From positions 3,857,501 through 3,921,500 of the forward strand of contig NC_134660.1 of NCBI RefSeq assembly GCF_030463565.1: 64,000 bases of DNA, written 5' to 3'. Below are positions 34,144 through 47,250 of the stretch, piece by piece. A program made the translations under genes and the position numbers. The notes below the pieces were generated by a model. The model ran no database searches. It had not been told where the DNA came from and saw only the letters and a list, made by a program, of their open reading frames with translations. This DNA is from Pelecanus crispus. Lineage: Eukaryota; Chordata; Aves; Pelecaniformes; Pelecanidae. Each line of letters begins with the position of its first letter. Position 1 is the stretch's first letter.

Positions 34144-37100
34144 TTGTGAACTGTCCAGAATACGGTTACGAAAAATCATACATTCCAGAATTGCACAGAG
34201 TTAATCAGGCTATACCTATAAATACTTTTAAAAGCCTAAATACTTAAATAACAGTGAATTGAGGAAAAGTTGAGGGTTTAGGCCTTGTTTTCTGTATTAA
34301 ATTACACAAAAGTGTCCTAAACACTTCTTTTTTTAAAAAAAAAACAAACCACAAATGAAATAGTTAAAGGATAAGAATGCTTTAAACCTGGCTTCAGAAA
34401 GCTATTCATGCTGTGCAAGATATGGAACATTGTATAAAGAAAGGGTAACTGAGTACAGCATGCTTATGTTATATGAAGCACCATCAAATATGTATCTGTA
34501 GTCAATTTTCCATAACACCTTTTTCCTCCCTGCCTTTTTGTATAAGCATGCTGCTGACAATCACAGTTTGCCTTGGAAAATAATTTACAAAGGTGAATTT
34601 AACAGGTTGTCTTTGCATAAAATAGCATTTCAGAATTTTTCTAAAGATACTCCAATTTCACACCACGAGGTGGAGACGTCTACCTGCAATTCTTGGTAAA
34701 ATGACCCCAATTTTTAACTGTGAAGTTGTAGCTAAGGTTTGAATAAAATGCTGCCTTCCCCCTCCCCTCCTTCCTCTTAAAAGTAAAGAAATAAAATAGA
34801 ATAAAAGCATGTAGATGCTTTGTCAAGAAGCTCCATTATTTTTTTGGTTTGCACTTTAAAAAAACCCACTGAATTGTAGCAACTGTCTGCTGCTGGGTGG
34901 ATGTGAGCATTTCCATGTAATTTTGCAGTGTCCGTTCCATAGACCCACTGGCAAGATTTGCTTGCACAGCCTCTGAGCTGCAGTTGAGAGCCGGGGAGCA
35001 TGCTTTCAAGCTGAGTGGCAAGGAAAAAAGGTGAGGAACTCCTTTGCATGAGAGAAGTCCACACCTAAGCGTATGAAATAGTTAGTAAATTCCCAGCTGG
35101 ACCAATTCTTTCAGGAAAGGCCAATGCCTTAGTGTTCAGTTAGCAAATGCAAACAAGTTCAGAGACCCTACGCTACAGCTAATGGCAAAGGGTGAGGGAA
35201 ATCACAGCATCAGAGAGGACAATTATTCTGGGTTAGTCCAAAGAGAAACGTGAAGACTTGGTTTTGCAACGGGAAAACCTGGGCAAGCTCAGGAGCTGCT
35301 GCGCCTTCAGGCTCCTTGAGTCCTGTGTGGCCGCTGGGTCCAGGGCTAAGGCTCTCCGCAGATTTGCTGGATTCATGCGCCCCTCTCCCTAGCTACAACC
35401 TTTGCCTCGTGCCTGTATCCTCATTTGGTTTTATTTTATGTTTATAACTTACGCACTCCAGGCCCCTTCAGCAAATTATAAGTGTGTTTGCCAGATTGTT
35501 GTCTGGGAGTAAAGGAAGAAGCTATTCTTTTTTCTTGTCATCGGACTGTTGCTATTGTGGGAGAAATGTGTCTGAGGAGCAAAATCCTTTGCTAGAAGGT
35601 GACCGCGACAGTCACTCCTGTGGTTCGTTGCTCGAAGACAGTGAGGCACCATGGTTCCTGCTGTGACTCAGGATGTAACAGTTATGGTTTATGGAGAAAA
35701 AATTTGATTTTCACATTTTCTTGAGTACTACATGTCTTGCTCTTTTTAGTTCCATGTGTGAAAAAAAAGGTGAAGTGTTTCTAGCGGATGCCTTATTTTT
35801 AAAATGCCAAGTAACTGGCTCCTGAAAAAAACGTGTAAATTTTAAGATCAGGGAAACTGAGGTGAAATTAGTTAAGACACATGCTAACCACTCACATGCA
35901 GAGCCTGACATGCCAAAGAAGCAGAAGTGCATGGGGTAACGATGCTACAGGACAGTTTCGAACAAAGAACCTGTGTTACACCGGAGCAGGGCTACTAAGC
36001 AATTGCAGGAGATGGGCCAGGACAGGGAATGACCAAGGGAGAGTGCGTTGCAATCGGCCACTAAGGGAATGAATCGATATTAAATTTGACTGAGAAAGGA
36101 AGGTCCGCGTCAGGCTGCATAAACATTTAGTGCAAGGTAAATTATCGTTTTCCAGAATTGTAAGCTTTAGCCTTCATCTGGGAAGATGAAACCAACCACA
36201 CTCTGGGGTTTTAAAATTTCACCTCTGCTGTTGGGTACTACTTCAAACATTCCCTCCTCTGACAAGGCAGGTGACAAGAGTCCATGTGTGGAACTGTGCC
36301 GTGACCAACCAACCCCTTTGGTACAGGTCACTCAACAGCCATTCTGTAGTATCAACCACTACCAGCTCAGGCTTGGCACCTACATATCAGTGCCATCAGT
36401 TAGCCAGGGTTCACGTCAAAAAAATGGCTATCGGCATTTGTGGCAGAATTCTTAGTAGCAGAAGTGTCTGTGAACTAGAAATTGAGCCTGAGGTGCTAAG
36501 GGGCATTAATGCACAGAACCCTTTTCCTCCATCCAAGAGAGAGAGACAGCAATGTTAAAAAGCATACACTTAAGGAAGTCAGCTTGGGACTTCTACAGAA
36601 GGGTAAACACCTTCCATAAGTAAAAACATTTAAATAAACAATAAAAGCAAAAACTTTGAAAAGCTTAGATTGGAACTGGGTTGATTTTTATTCCCTCAAA
36701 ATTTGCCACAGATAAATTGTATCAGATGTTGCCAAAATGCTCCAAGTTTAATATCATATTTAAAGGACCACCTAATAGATGTATCGATATCAGAAGCTAT
36801 AAAGCTCTTGGGAGACTTTGGTCAGTCCCAATGCTGCAAAACATCAAAATGAGACATTATGGACGCTCTCCTCCTGTTGGCAGTGATTTCTGTAAGCAAA
36901 CAACAAGAAAATGCAGTTAATATCTTCCAAAAGGTGACATGAGCTTTTTCTGTAGGGGATTGGCCTGCTTAATCAGTTGCTTTACAGTTGCTATCAGTCT
37001 TCTTTGGGCAGGAGGACAGAAGTATTTAAGGCTGGCTATAAAAATGAAGAAAATTTAGGCAACATTATCTATAGAGACTGCTGTGAAGGGTTTACTCATG

Positions 37101-37257
37101 CAGGAAATTCTCTCTTTTCCTGAAGACATTTTCACATGCAAGTCCCCAGACATTAGAGAACACGTATTTTCTATGGTTTAAAGCTATCTTTGATTCTTAG
37201 GAGCTTCATAAGAGAAGGACAAGTAAATACAAGTTTGGGTAATGAAAAGAAAACGCA
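34144..37257. other. Intergenic, no gene recognised
   Basis: This is unique sequence between CR1 copies. An A-rich run occurs at 34335-34345 and a C/T-rich stretch near 34755-34780. The short frames show nothing recognisable. Confidence 0.5.
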
Positions 37258-37321
37258 AGAAATGGTTGGACTTGATGATCATAAAGGTCGTTTCCAACTT
37301 AAACAATTCTATGATTCTATA
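37258..37321 (+). mobile_element. CR1 LINE 3' terminal scrap
   Basis: It contains GAAATGGTTGGACTTGATGA, CGTTTCCAACTTAAAC and AATTCTATGATTCTATAAAT. This is the last about 64 bases of a CR1 3' end in the plus orientation. Confidence 0.88.
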
Positions 37322-40008
37322 AATCAAAGTGCGAAGAAATCAAAATCTTCTATAGTATCAGAAACAGTTTGATAAAAGCCTGGTCTAAATCTCAACTTTG
37401 AATAAAATCCCAGTAAGGTACATGAGCTTTCCAGGATGATAATGTTTCTTTGCCCAGAACCATTATGCACCTTCATAGGCAGTTGGAGGAATGTGGTGAA
37501 GGGCACAAATGTCTTTGAGGATTCTCCAAAGTATACGCGGGGAACATCAGCAGTAGGTCCTAAGGGGGGCTTGTGTGACGAGAAGAGTAGCATTTTGGGA
37601 AGGGTAGGGACTGGATCTTTGTGCAGTCTTTCCCACTTCCCAGTTGCAGCCAGAAGGGCTCTCTGCACCCAGATTTGTCTTGGAGGAAACCACTATCCTT
37701 TCCAGGTTGGTTTGGTGGGGTTTTTTTTTACTTACAGAAAATTTACTGGCAGTTATCGTGCAACGTTCCCACTGTACTGGCTCCTTCCTCACCCTTGCCC
37801 TGCGATCCCCTCCACAGGACCGTAACTCAGGAGCAGGGATACCCAGTCCACAGGCTCCCTCCTAATCGCCAAGGCAGTTTTCTCTGCCGGAATGGCCTCT
37901 GCGGTTGCCATGACAGTGACTAGCGGGATCATAATACAAAGGTGAGGAGCCTGTAAGTTGAAGGAGGCCTCATGTAGGGTTTGATTGATAGAAAAAGTGA
38001 TTTTTAGCCTGGTAAGAAAGAGTGTGAGCAGCTCCTCCACTTGCCCCTCGCTGGGTTCCCAGGGCCCTAAGCCCTCTTGCAAATAAGGAGGTATTTGACC
38101 AGAAGCTATGAGAACAGCAGCTTATCTAAAAAACCCAAGGAATTCTTCCATTTCTCTCTGAAGGATTCCAAATTGCAAAAAAGAGCTAAAAATGGGGCAA
38201 AGAGGAGCTACTGATCCATCCACTCCAAAGTATATATTATACTGTGACTAGCTGCAGCCAGGAGTATATACTGCTACTGGCACGTTTAGACACCCTGACA
38301 CTTGGGTTTTTTCCTGTACCTACCATATATTTGGATATGCTTAGAAGTCAGAGAACTCTCTTACTTTTGTAAAGAGTAGGATGTTAATATATTAAAGATT
38401 CTAGACTGTACTAAAGACAAACTTTTTGTGTAGGATTTGGAGAGGATATTTGTGTTTTGGCCAGTCAGTCTTGCAGTTAACATTACCCTTATTCATTAAA
38501 AAGAGCTACAAGACTTCAGGTCGGTGCCACAAAGTGTTGTTTGTTCTCATTTCTACAGTTGCTTCTTACCCATATGTTTTTCAGGCGACTCATAAGATAT
38601 AAAGCTACCGCTACTACCCCTGCTGTAATTAACAGGCCTTCTGTTCCCTGTTGGTAGTCAATAGACAACAACAGAACGGTAAGGTTCATTGGAAATGAAA
38701 AATCTTTGATGGAATTTTCATTACTATAATGGTCTAATTCTCAAATCAGCTGAACACGTGTATCAATCAGAAATCAGAATGACTTCTAACATAAAATTTC
38801 CATTACCAACTAGTGGAGTTCCTAGAGAGAAAGAAGAAGATAAAATATCACAAGAAATACTTTTATAATGCTTTCTTTATGCTTGCTAGTATTGTTTCAG
38901 GCCTGCAAGAATATCTCAGGTATTTAGGTCAGTAAACTCTGAGGAAGAAGTGTGGAAAATATACTTGTGTTATGCCTGTGATTAAATACATGTTGGATAT
39001 ACAGCTGGAGTCAAGTTTTCAGTATATCGTAACGATAGTTCCTCTTTTTACTTGGCATCAATCATAAATCATAGTTTCTAGCCATGAATGACCCAAATAA
39101 TGAAATATGAAATTTTTAACTTGGGAAGGAGTGTGGTTACATTAGAAAAGGAGAGGAACAGGGACCTGAAATTCAAAAGTATATCTCCACATGGTGAAGT
39201 AGTTACCATATAGCTGTAGGCAATCCATTTAGGACCAAATTTTCTATGCGTTGCACCTACAATTAGCTATAGTTGTATATAGTTTCCTATAGCTGGAACT
39301 AGATTTTCAAAAGAGCTCAACACAATGCACAGCTACAGGTTGCTTTATCAAGTCCTCTGTTTTGCCAGGGGTCTATGCCACTAGAAGCTAATAGCAGTTG
39401 AAGACTTGGAGGACTTAGGTGTCTACTCTGTTCAGTCCTGTGCTAGACTGTTAGCCTAATGCAAGTAGGAAATAGCCAAAATTAACCATGAACTGACATT
39501 AAATTCACATTTTCAAATTGTTCCCATTTGAAAATAATGTAGGCTAAATCCAATTAGCAATTACCACTTATTTATTATGAACAAGTAGAATTCTAATTAG
39601 GCTGATTTGAGCCTCAGCTACCCCCTCAGATTGGATTGGCAATTAAGGTACTAGTTGTACTAGTAATTATGGTTTACCATGAAATTACCCTCCCTTCTCC
39701 CCTCTCCCCCCCAAAAAACATCGAATTAGCCATGAGTGGAATTATATTTATCACAGGACCCTGTGCAGCAGAGACTTCGCAAATAAATACAAACAATTAG
39801 AAAACCACTCAGAGTGCTGTGCCAGCACAGTAATTAGGGTTTGAAGACAGGAATTTTTGCTGAGGCCAAATTGGCTGGGTTGTCATGCAAGAGGAGCTGC
39901 AAGTGTCTTCAGCAAGCACCCCTGAGGGTGCAGGTCCAGTCGCTGACTCTCCTGGTCCCCTCGCAGGAGCAGACCCAGCAGAAGGAACGATGCAGAGAAT
40001 AGTGTTCT
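37322..40008. other. Intergenic, with a candidate conserved element near its end
   Basis: There is no gene. Bases 39480-39890 are dense in TAAT/ATTA homeodomain cores and are described as a separate entry. The rest is unique AT-rich sequence. Confidence 0.5.
39480..39890. promoter_or_regulatory. Candidate noncoding regulatory element rich in homeodomain sites
   Basis: About 410 repeat-free bases hold at least ten ATTA/TAAT cores, including CCAATTAGCAATTA, CTAATTAG, GGCAATTAAGG, GTAATTAT, GAATTAGCC and GTAATTAGGG. CTCAGCTACC and TGTGCCAGCACAG lie among them. Such clustering is typical of deeply conserved vertebrate developmental enhancers. Conservation cannot be measured from one sequence, so this is a pattern-based proposal. 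Confidence 0.3.
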
Positions 40009-40519
40009 CATAGAATCATGGAATGCTTTGGGTGGGAAGGGCCCTTCAGAGCCCACCCAGCCCAGCCCCTGCAGTGCCAGGGACAGCTTTAACCAGCCCA
40101 GGGTGCTCACAGCCCCGTCCAACCTGGCCTGGGATGTTCCCAGGGATGGGGCCTCCACCGCCTCTCTGGGCAACCTGTGCCAGCGCTTCACCACCCTCAC
40201 TGTAAAACATTTCTTCCTTGTAGCCAGTCTAAATCTATTCTTCTTTAGTTTAAATCCACTAGTCCTTGTCCTGTCACAACAGGCCTTGCTAAAAGCTTGC
40301 CCCCCCCTTCCTGCAGCCCCTCTCAGCCCTGCCAGGCCGCACTCAGGCCGCCCCGCAGCCCCCTCCTCTCCAGGCTGAGCACCCCCAGCCCCCCCAGCCT
40401 GGCCCCGCAGCAGAGGGGCTCCGGCCCTCGGGGCATTTCTGTGGCCTCCTCCGGCCCCGCTCCAGCAGCTCCGTGTCCTTGTGCTGAGGGCCCAGAGCTG
40501 GGCGCAGGGCCGCAGCTTC
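40009..40519 (-). mobile_element. CR1 LINE fragment, about 510 bp
   Basis: The plus strand begins CATAGAATCATGGAATGC and continues through GGGAAGGGCCCTTCAGAGCC, CACCGCCTCTCTGGGCAACC and CACCCTCACTGTAAAACATT. It ends in the GC-rich ORF2 part with CTCCAGGCTGAGCACCCC. It is the reverse complement of CR1 and 5'-truncated near GGGCGCAGGGCCGCAG. It matches the copy at 53585-54300 closely, so the two belong to one GC-rich subfamily. The frames are broken. Confidence 0.95.
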
Positions 40520-42689
40520 TCTTCTCCCGAGAGAATCCTGTAGTAAGGGCTGGACTTTGTGAGTTCCCCAGTTCAGTGTTTTTTGGGATGTTACGGTGAC
40601 TCCAGTGGATAAGAGGCAGATGGCCAACAGCCAGGCCAGTGCAAGGCTGATGCAGTGTATTTCAGCAGACAAAAGTGTAAAGAAAAGGATAGCAAGCATA
40701 AAGTAAACCTGAATTGTTTTTCCTTGCCCAGAGAATTAAAAACACAATTCTTGTCCTAATATTCCAATTCTAGTCCCTGTAGCTGCAATCTGTTGTTTCA
40801 GTGACAATTTCCAAGCATCATGCTGTTGTACCTGCTAATGAATAAATCAGCGTCTGAGCTTTTCTCTCCCCTTTGCTCTTAGAGTTGCATAAATGCAGTT
40901 GTCTCTGGTCTAATAGCCAAAGTGTAGAATGCTGCACCACAGAGCTTTTGACTTTCGTAGATGGCATAACTATCCCACTTCATTATCACTTTTATATTTA
41001 CAACCTCGGAGGCGGTCTGGTACAGTTGTTTTTGTGTATGATCAGTAGGGGATCATGGACTAAGTATTGTTGTGTACACATTTTAATGGTCACTTCCAAT
41101 TTTTTTTTTTTTTACTTTTGAGAAAGTAGCTTTGCCTCACCTAACATGCAGAAATGCTGAATATTTTTTTTCCAACTCATTTAGCCATTCGAAATGTATA
41201 AACATACTGAATTTCCTTTAGAACACTAAGAATATTTCCTAGCTTAGAGTCAAAGTGCTACATCGCTTTTAAGTGAGGAAAGAAAAAAAAAAATCTTTGA
41301 TTTATAAATTCTCACATCTTGATCATCTTTAGATCAGTGTTTGTAAGACTAAGAATTACCTCTCCCCACAGACCACTTTCTAACCAAAGGAGTCAGTCCT
41401 AGGCCTTCAGATACTTGGGAGGTTGGGGGTTTTCATAAATTATGATAGGTAATGGTGTATTTTCCAATCTCCTATGTTTCCAACACAGTTAATTCTGTGC
41501 AGGGTCTTTCTTTTACAGATTTTGCTCAAGCTCTTTGATATTATTTCTCCTTAGGCAGTTAGTACATCTAAGAACTCCAGCTCAGTTTGGAAGCCGGGTA
41601 ATTCTGGATTTGGCCAAAGCAGATTTATACAAGGTATTATGGCTTATACAGCTGAAGTTAGATATTGAGGAATGTTTGAAAAAGTATCCTTCCAGAAGCT
41701 CTCTCCTGCAACACAACCCCCCAGCACCAGAACACCCCTCTTTTCCTCCATGTCATCTGCCATAGAGTGGTGCCTGGGAACCTCCTCCCATGGACTTAGC
41801 CAGCAAGGTGTTCTTATCTGGAAGAGAATTGTTCCAATGGTTTCGTAGAGTAAGAAGCTAAAATAAGATATAAAAGACAGAAGAAACTAAAAAAATAGAG
41901 TCTTGCAATAGAAATATTTGCATGTTCTTACCTGTATACACTGCTGATACTCCCATCTCTGCATGCCTTAGGTTTCATCCCAAGGGAATAATTTCCCTTT
42001 TCTAGAAAGTAGAGACAAACTGAGAATTAACTTTTGGTACATCTATCATGTGTAACCACCATTAGGGGATGACTTGTTAAATATGTTATTAGCTACTGTT
42101 TGCAGAACAAAGAAATGGAGCTGGCAAAATGAATGATATTGCAGATATTCTTCTCTGGTTGCTGTCATGCTTTTTATATCATCTGCCAAGGATTAGAAAT
42201 TCATCAGAAAGGACTGAAATTGCAGTAAAATGGCTATTTCTCACAGTAGTGTGTGGTCTCATCATGTCTTAGGCACATATTCACAAATTTATCTAAAGAG
42301 TCTAAAGGCTCTACACACAAACTTGGTCTTCATGCTCCTAAAAATGGTTAGAGAACAAATAATAGGTTTGGAAAAAAACCCCAAAATCTTCTCTTTGCTA
42401 GCTCTGAAATGAACACAGAAAGATAGAATGCAGGCAGCTAAATGTTTGCCTGCCTTCCTTATGTCTGCAATAGAGTCACTGTGTGTCAGAGAAAACCGGG
42501 AGAGTATTGTAATGATTTTGTTCTTTCTGCTGCCAGAACATTCATATGACAGCAAAATTCACTGACATATTTTGGAAAAAGAAATATACTTCTTTAAAAT
42601 GGAGGGTGGGGTCATTCTCTATAAATTAATGTAGTTTTTTTTTTCCTTTTTTTTAATAGCATGCCATCTCCTAAATTCCAATCCTGAGC

Positions 42690-43400
42690 CTAAGGCAACT
42701 CTTTCTTTCCATTTCCCTTAGATGTGATTTCCGATCTTGCAAGGTCTTAATAATATAGTGAGGAATGCAATTAAAGAATAGACCGTAGAACCTAGTGCAT
42801 TCTGAATGGCATCATAAATAATTAAATTGCAATTATTAATAAACATGCTTGCCATTAAAGAGGAAAAGACTAAGGAAAACAATAAATTCACTTCATTAGA
42901 CTTACAGAATGTGTAATTCAAAACATATTGACAGAAGCAAGCTATCGGCATAATAATTTGTTTCCCTGTCTGTAAAATATGACATGATACCTCTTCCCAT
43001 TTCAGTAAGAACAATCTAGGACGCAGACAGCACAGAATAGAACATTTGTATCATAGTAATTCAAACTACCTGTTTAAGTTAGACAAATGAAAAAAATAGA
43101 CTCCAGCCCACACATTGTGGCCTGGCACAGAGTAGCATCCAAAGATGAATGCAGCTGATGAGATTAATTTGTCGGGCCCTTACTTATCACCTACAGACTG
43201 AGGCTTCGTATATTATGAGATCATTTCCTGATGCATGCACAATGTGCTATTTCAGCTTGGCTCCATCCAAACAGGGCAATTTACTGTGGCCAGAAGGGGC
43301 CAGAATTACCACCGTATCACATTATTAAAATGCTCCCATAGTTAGTTCAGCCATTTGACCCCCGAGTATTAGGTCTACCGTGGGCTTCTGCTAAGGACGG
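42690..43400. promoter_or_regulatory. Candidate noncoding regulatory region
   Basis: The first half has GCAATTAAAG, AAATAATTAAATTGCAATTA and TTAATAAACATGC. The second half has GAGATTAATTTGTC, TGATGCATGCACAATG, CTTACTTATCACC and CCAGAAGGGGCCAG. The region is repeat-free, mixes AT-rich homeodomain, POU and GATA-like words, and lies midway in the SOST-MEOX1 interval. Enhancer activity is an inference. Confidence 0.25.
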
Positions 43401-45099
43401 CACGTGAAAGGTCTCTTTCTTTTTGGTCTGTCTTATGCCTGTCACTTTTTGTCCCTCTGACATTTTACATATGGGAAAGCCACGAGCTCTGCTGCAGGAT
43501 TTTCTTGTTTGCATTCATCTGTACGCTGGCATCTGTTTGATCATGTTCGTCTCTTCATGAAATCTTAGTGTAATGTATAGTTTGTCTGTAAGAAACAGAT
43601 ATTATCCAGTGCTCACAAACTCTCCTGCGTGTAGGGTCACCCCCACATGAAAGCGGTACAAAGAACAGAGCTAGGACACTCAGCCTGGCCAAACTGCCAT
43701 AGCCCACAATCTGCTTAACTATTTTCCTGATGAAAGTGAAAGTGTGACCTGAATCATGCTGGGGGCTTTAACAAGTACTTTAGGGAGTTGCAGTTTAATA
43801 CAATTATTTGAAGGTAGCCAGCACCCTCCTTCTGGAAGGAAGGTTCTGGCAGTCCTTGCAGGAATCCAGCACTTCCTACTGGCCTTCAACAGCCAAGAAT
43901 GATGCAGCTCCTTCAGAGTCAGCCAAACAAACCTGCAAAACCAAACCAGAGACGCTCCCTCGGTTGTCTTCAGCAGGCGCAGGAAGCTCTGTCTGCCTCC
44001 ACAAATTACCATGAAGATTTCTCACAATGCAGTTTATTGTACAGAGTAAACAGAGTTCAGTTTATTGGTTTTTACCTTAAATAATAAGATCCGTGGGGCT
44101 CTTGTTTCTGTGTGTACAGCCCCTGGCATACCGTGCCCCTGAAGATTGAGCAGCATCTCTAAGGAACAGTTTATTTTTATTTACCGAAAATGGATTGTGT
44201 TTGGAAGTGTGTTACTCGCACTACTACTCTCGCTACCTCCACCTTCTCATTTCAGTTGGAATCGATCTGTCCTGTAAAAGGCTACCAAGAATCAAAGCAT
44301 TCACTGAGAGGAAGTTTTTCTGCTTGACTATTAGCAACGGAATCCTGCCTAGTATCCAGAGCCATTCTGGGTATTCTTAAGACACGTGCAGAACAATAAT
44401 CTGATTTCAAAGAAAGATGAACAATTTACATGTACTGCACTACTTACTATTTAGCTATGTGGTATAAAAATAAGATATTGCTCTAATGGCATTGGAAGTC
44501 AGTGCAAAAGCTTATATTGACGTCATTATCTGACTGCAGCATTTTCCCACTATCTGAAGGACCCGTTTCTACGCATGTCTTTGCTCCTGAAACATTCTTC
44601 CTTGATGTACGTTTCAAATCTAGTAGTAAATGTCTTATCGTGAACTCAGTAATTGAACTCTCTACAACAGTATTAACGGAGGTTGATTATCCACCAGGCT
44701 CGCATGTGCATGTGTTTTTGTTTTACATTATATAAATAGCTGCCCAGCCCTGAGAGCGAGATAAGATGCAAGGCTTTGAACCACAGGAAGGACAACATGA
44801 GTGACTGACAGCAGCAAACCCGTGAGACTGGTTGAGACAACTTTAATTTATTTGTACAGCATGCATATGGAAGGGTCCTCACCTCCCGTTTTGGTAATGA
44901 TAAATGACAAGATGTCGACAGTTATTAATTAAACTGCCTAGCATAGCAATGTACACGATGATAAGACCTAAGAAATGTGTAGCATTCCTTCTACCCCATC
45001 ATGAGAATGAGGCCCCTCCACTGTTCTCTGGCACAGCAGAGATTAGACTAAAGCATCAATATTCCAGTACAAGCTGGCTACCTAGTAACTGCCTGAACA

Positions 45100-45830
45100 C
45101 AGGGCCCTAAAAATTGAAATCCTCTCTCATGCGATGTGTAGTAATTAAACTTCAGCATTCTTTCTGCAGGAAATGTTTCTCCTGTGTTGTTCCCACAGAT
45201 TGTGCTACAACAACAATTTTAGCCCCATGAACTATTAACCAATTATAAAGGGATTTTCTCAGTCTGCTTTAACTGAGGATCAAAGGCAAAAATGTTTTTT
45301 TTTCTTGCCAGATATTGTAATTTAGGATACAAAACACCAAGCGTACACAGGACACAAGGCTTTGGTCAGTCAAACAGAATGAACTCGGGGGGAGTAACTC
45401 ACACCCCATTTCAGCTTTTCTGATTTGACTTGCCAATATTCCAGCTGCTTTTCTTCCTTAAAAAAATCCATTGCCCCACAACTGCAATGCATTTATCCTG
45501 TTCTACTTCCATTTATAGCTTTCATATCTATATCCTTTATGTACATGCTACTTGGAGCGAATTAGGTCTATATACTGCTCAATTACTCAGAATTTAATAT
45601 ATACCCAATTTCTCACCAGCTTGCTTGCCTAATAAAGCCTTAGTTTTCTTTTTAGAGTCCCTTTTGAATTTTATATTGCGTAAGAATAGCCTGCTGAGAT
45701 AATTCAGTTAGCTAATACGGATTGTGACGATTTTTGTCTGCATTTGCCGCATAAAGCAGTAAATAAACTCCCAGTGCTATGAATAATAGTTATTAATCAT
45801 TATTATTTAAAGTGGACCAGGAGATTCTCT
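45100..45830. promoter_or_regulatory. Candidate noncoding regulatory region
   Basis: This is a repeat-free, AT-rich stretch with GTAGTAATTAAACTTCAG, AACCAATTATAAAGGG, CTCAATTACTCAG, GAGATAATTCAGTTAGCTAA and GTTATTAATCATTATTATTT. GTAAATAAAC (forkhead-like) is also present. It is about 14 kb downstream of SOST. Proposed from motif density only. Confidence 0.25.
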
Positions 45831-46054
45831 CCAAGCTTTGTGTTTCAGTGAGTTTAGAACACCATACAAAGCACTGGTAAAGAACTGACGTGGTCTTAAA
45901 ATAACATTGGCGTTATCCATGTGAGTTAAGGGAAGTTCTTTGAATTAGCTGCTAGCATTGGAGGTCCTACAGGTCTGAGCTTCCCAGTTTTGTTCCAAAG
46001 AGGAGCAAAACAGCCATGACACAAGCAAACTATCTGCTCATTACGCAGCCACAG

Positions 46055-46226
46055 TATCACAGAATTGTGATCTCTTGAAACCATCTAGTCCAACCACCTT
46101 GCTCAAGCAGGGCCAGCTAGAGAAGGTTCCCAGGACTGTGTCCAGTCAGGTTTTGACTGTCTCTATGGATGGAGATTCTGCAGCCTCCCTGGGTAACCTG
46201 GTCCAGTGTTTGACCACCCTCACGGT
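46055..46226 (-). mobile_element. Old CR1 LINE 3' fragment
   Basis: The plus strand reads ATCACAGAATTGTGATCTC, then CATCTAGTCCAACCACCTTG, CTCAAGCAGGGCCAGCTAGA, GATTCTGCAGCCTCCCTGGG and ACCACCCTCACGGTA. It is recognisable as reverse-complement CR1 3' sequence but more diverged than the other copies, with a decayed octamer end. Confidence 0.85.
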
Positions 46227-47250
46227 ATTACCGACTGTGGACCCAAAGTGAAGGACAAGGAAAGCTTATAGGTATACTATATCTCGTAATCAGGAGCCTG
46301 TTGTTCAAGACTGAATTATTTAAATTGTAAAGTCATGGGGCTTAGACATAGAATCTGCATCCATGCTAAGTGGAGGCACACAAGAGGCACAGGGGTTTGG
46401 ACCCCTGCCCAGCACAGTGAAGAGGGTTGGAGTGTGTGCCTATGCAACTGTCCTTAGCCTCAAGATCCAAAACTAAAGCAATGGGATTCTTGGTGTCTGG
46501 GCTTGCTGGTTCATGGTAGTGGCGAAAAGGTGTCCGATAGCGGTTGACTTTAGCCTGCTCCTTTGTCAGGACTTGGGGGCTAGTGCTGAGGACACAGATG
46601 CCCAGCTTCTACCGTGCCCAGGCTGCGAGCAGGTGTGACAAGCCACTAGGCAATTCCAGCAGAGCAGACTTTTTGCAAGCCCTGGAAAATATCACTCCTC
46701 AGATGATTTGATCCGACTTGCTCAACTTGGCTTCTGTAGTCAAAAAGAAATATTCTGAACTGGAAGTTTATACATTTTAAATTATTACATGATTCACTTT
46801 AGGTCTTCTTCAAGCTGTATGTTGAGTTCAAAATTAACATATATGTGCCCTTTTCTTTTCTTTTGAAGATCTGACATACAGCTTCAGGCCTCTCACTAAA
46901 ACATTATTTTTATGGAACATAAAAACTTCCTTTTTCCTGGGATATTATTTTATGTTTGAATGTCTGTTGTCAGCCATTTATTTGTTTATAAGGCCTGAAG
47001 TTCCCATGAATAGTGAGTTATGTGAGGAGAGCTCATTTTAAAATCTCGTGATCAGTCATTTTGATTATGCAAAGAGTAAAGAGTCGGAGTAAAGAATGTC
47101 AGAGACGATGAAAAATTAAAAGCATCGAGAGGCCTGTTCTGGAGGTTTGGTAGAGGAGCTTTCTTTCCTGCATTTAGCCTCAAAGGCTCTGAGAGTAGCA
47201 CAGGCCACAATCATTACTCACTGTTGTGCTCCTGCAGCTCCTAGCCATGT
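46227..47250. other. Intergenic, no gene recognised
   Basis: This is unique sequence between a CR1 fragment and the first minisatellite. No coding or RNA gene is evident. Confidence 0.5.

Larger units (their letters stand above)
40520..46054. other. Intergenic, with candidate conserved noncoding stretches
   Basis: No gene is supportable. A poly(T) run lies at 41099-41114. Two low-repeat, motif-dense stretches (42690-43400 and 45100-45830) are listed separately. A 98-codon minus frame at 42718-43014 is hydrophobic but overlaps the AT-rich candidate element and has no family resemblance. Confidence 0.5.

Noticed and set aside
42718-43014. Hydrophobic 98-codon minus frame as a small membrane protein
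   Set aside because: AT-rich sequence yields hydrophobic codons by composition; it overlaps a candidate noncoding element and matches no family known to me.
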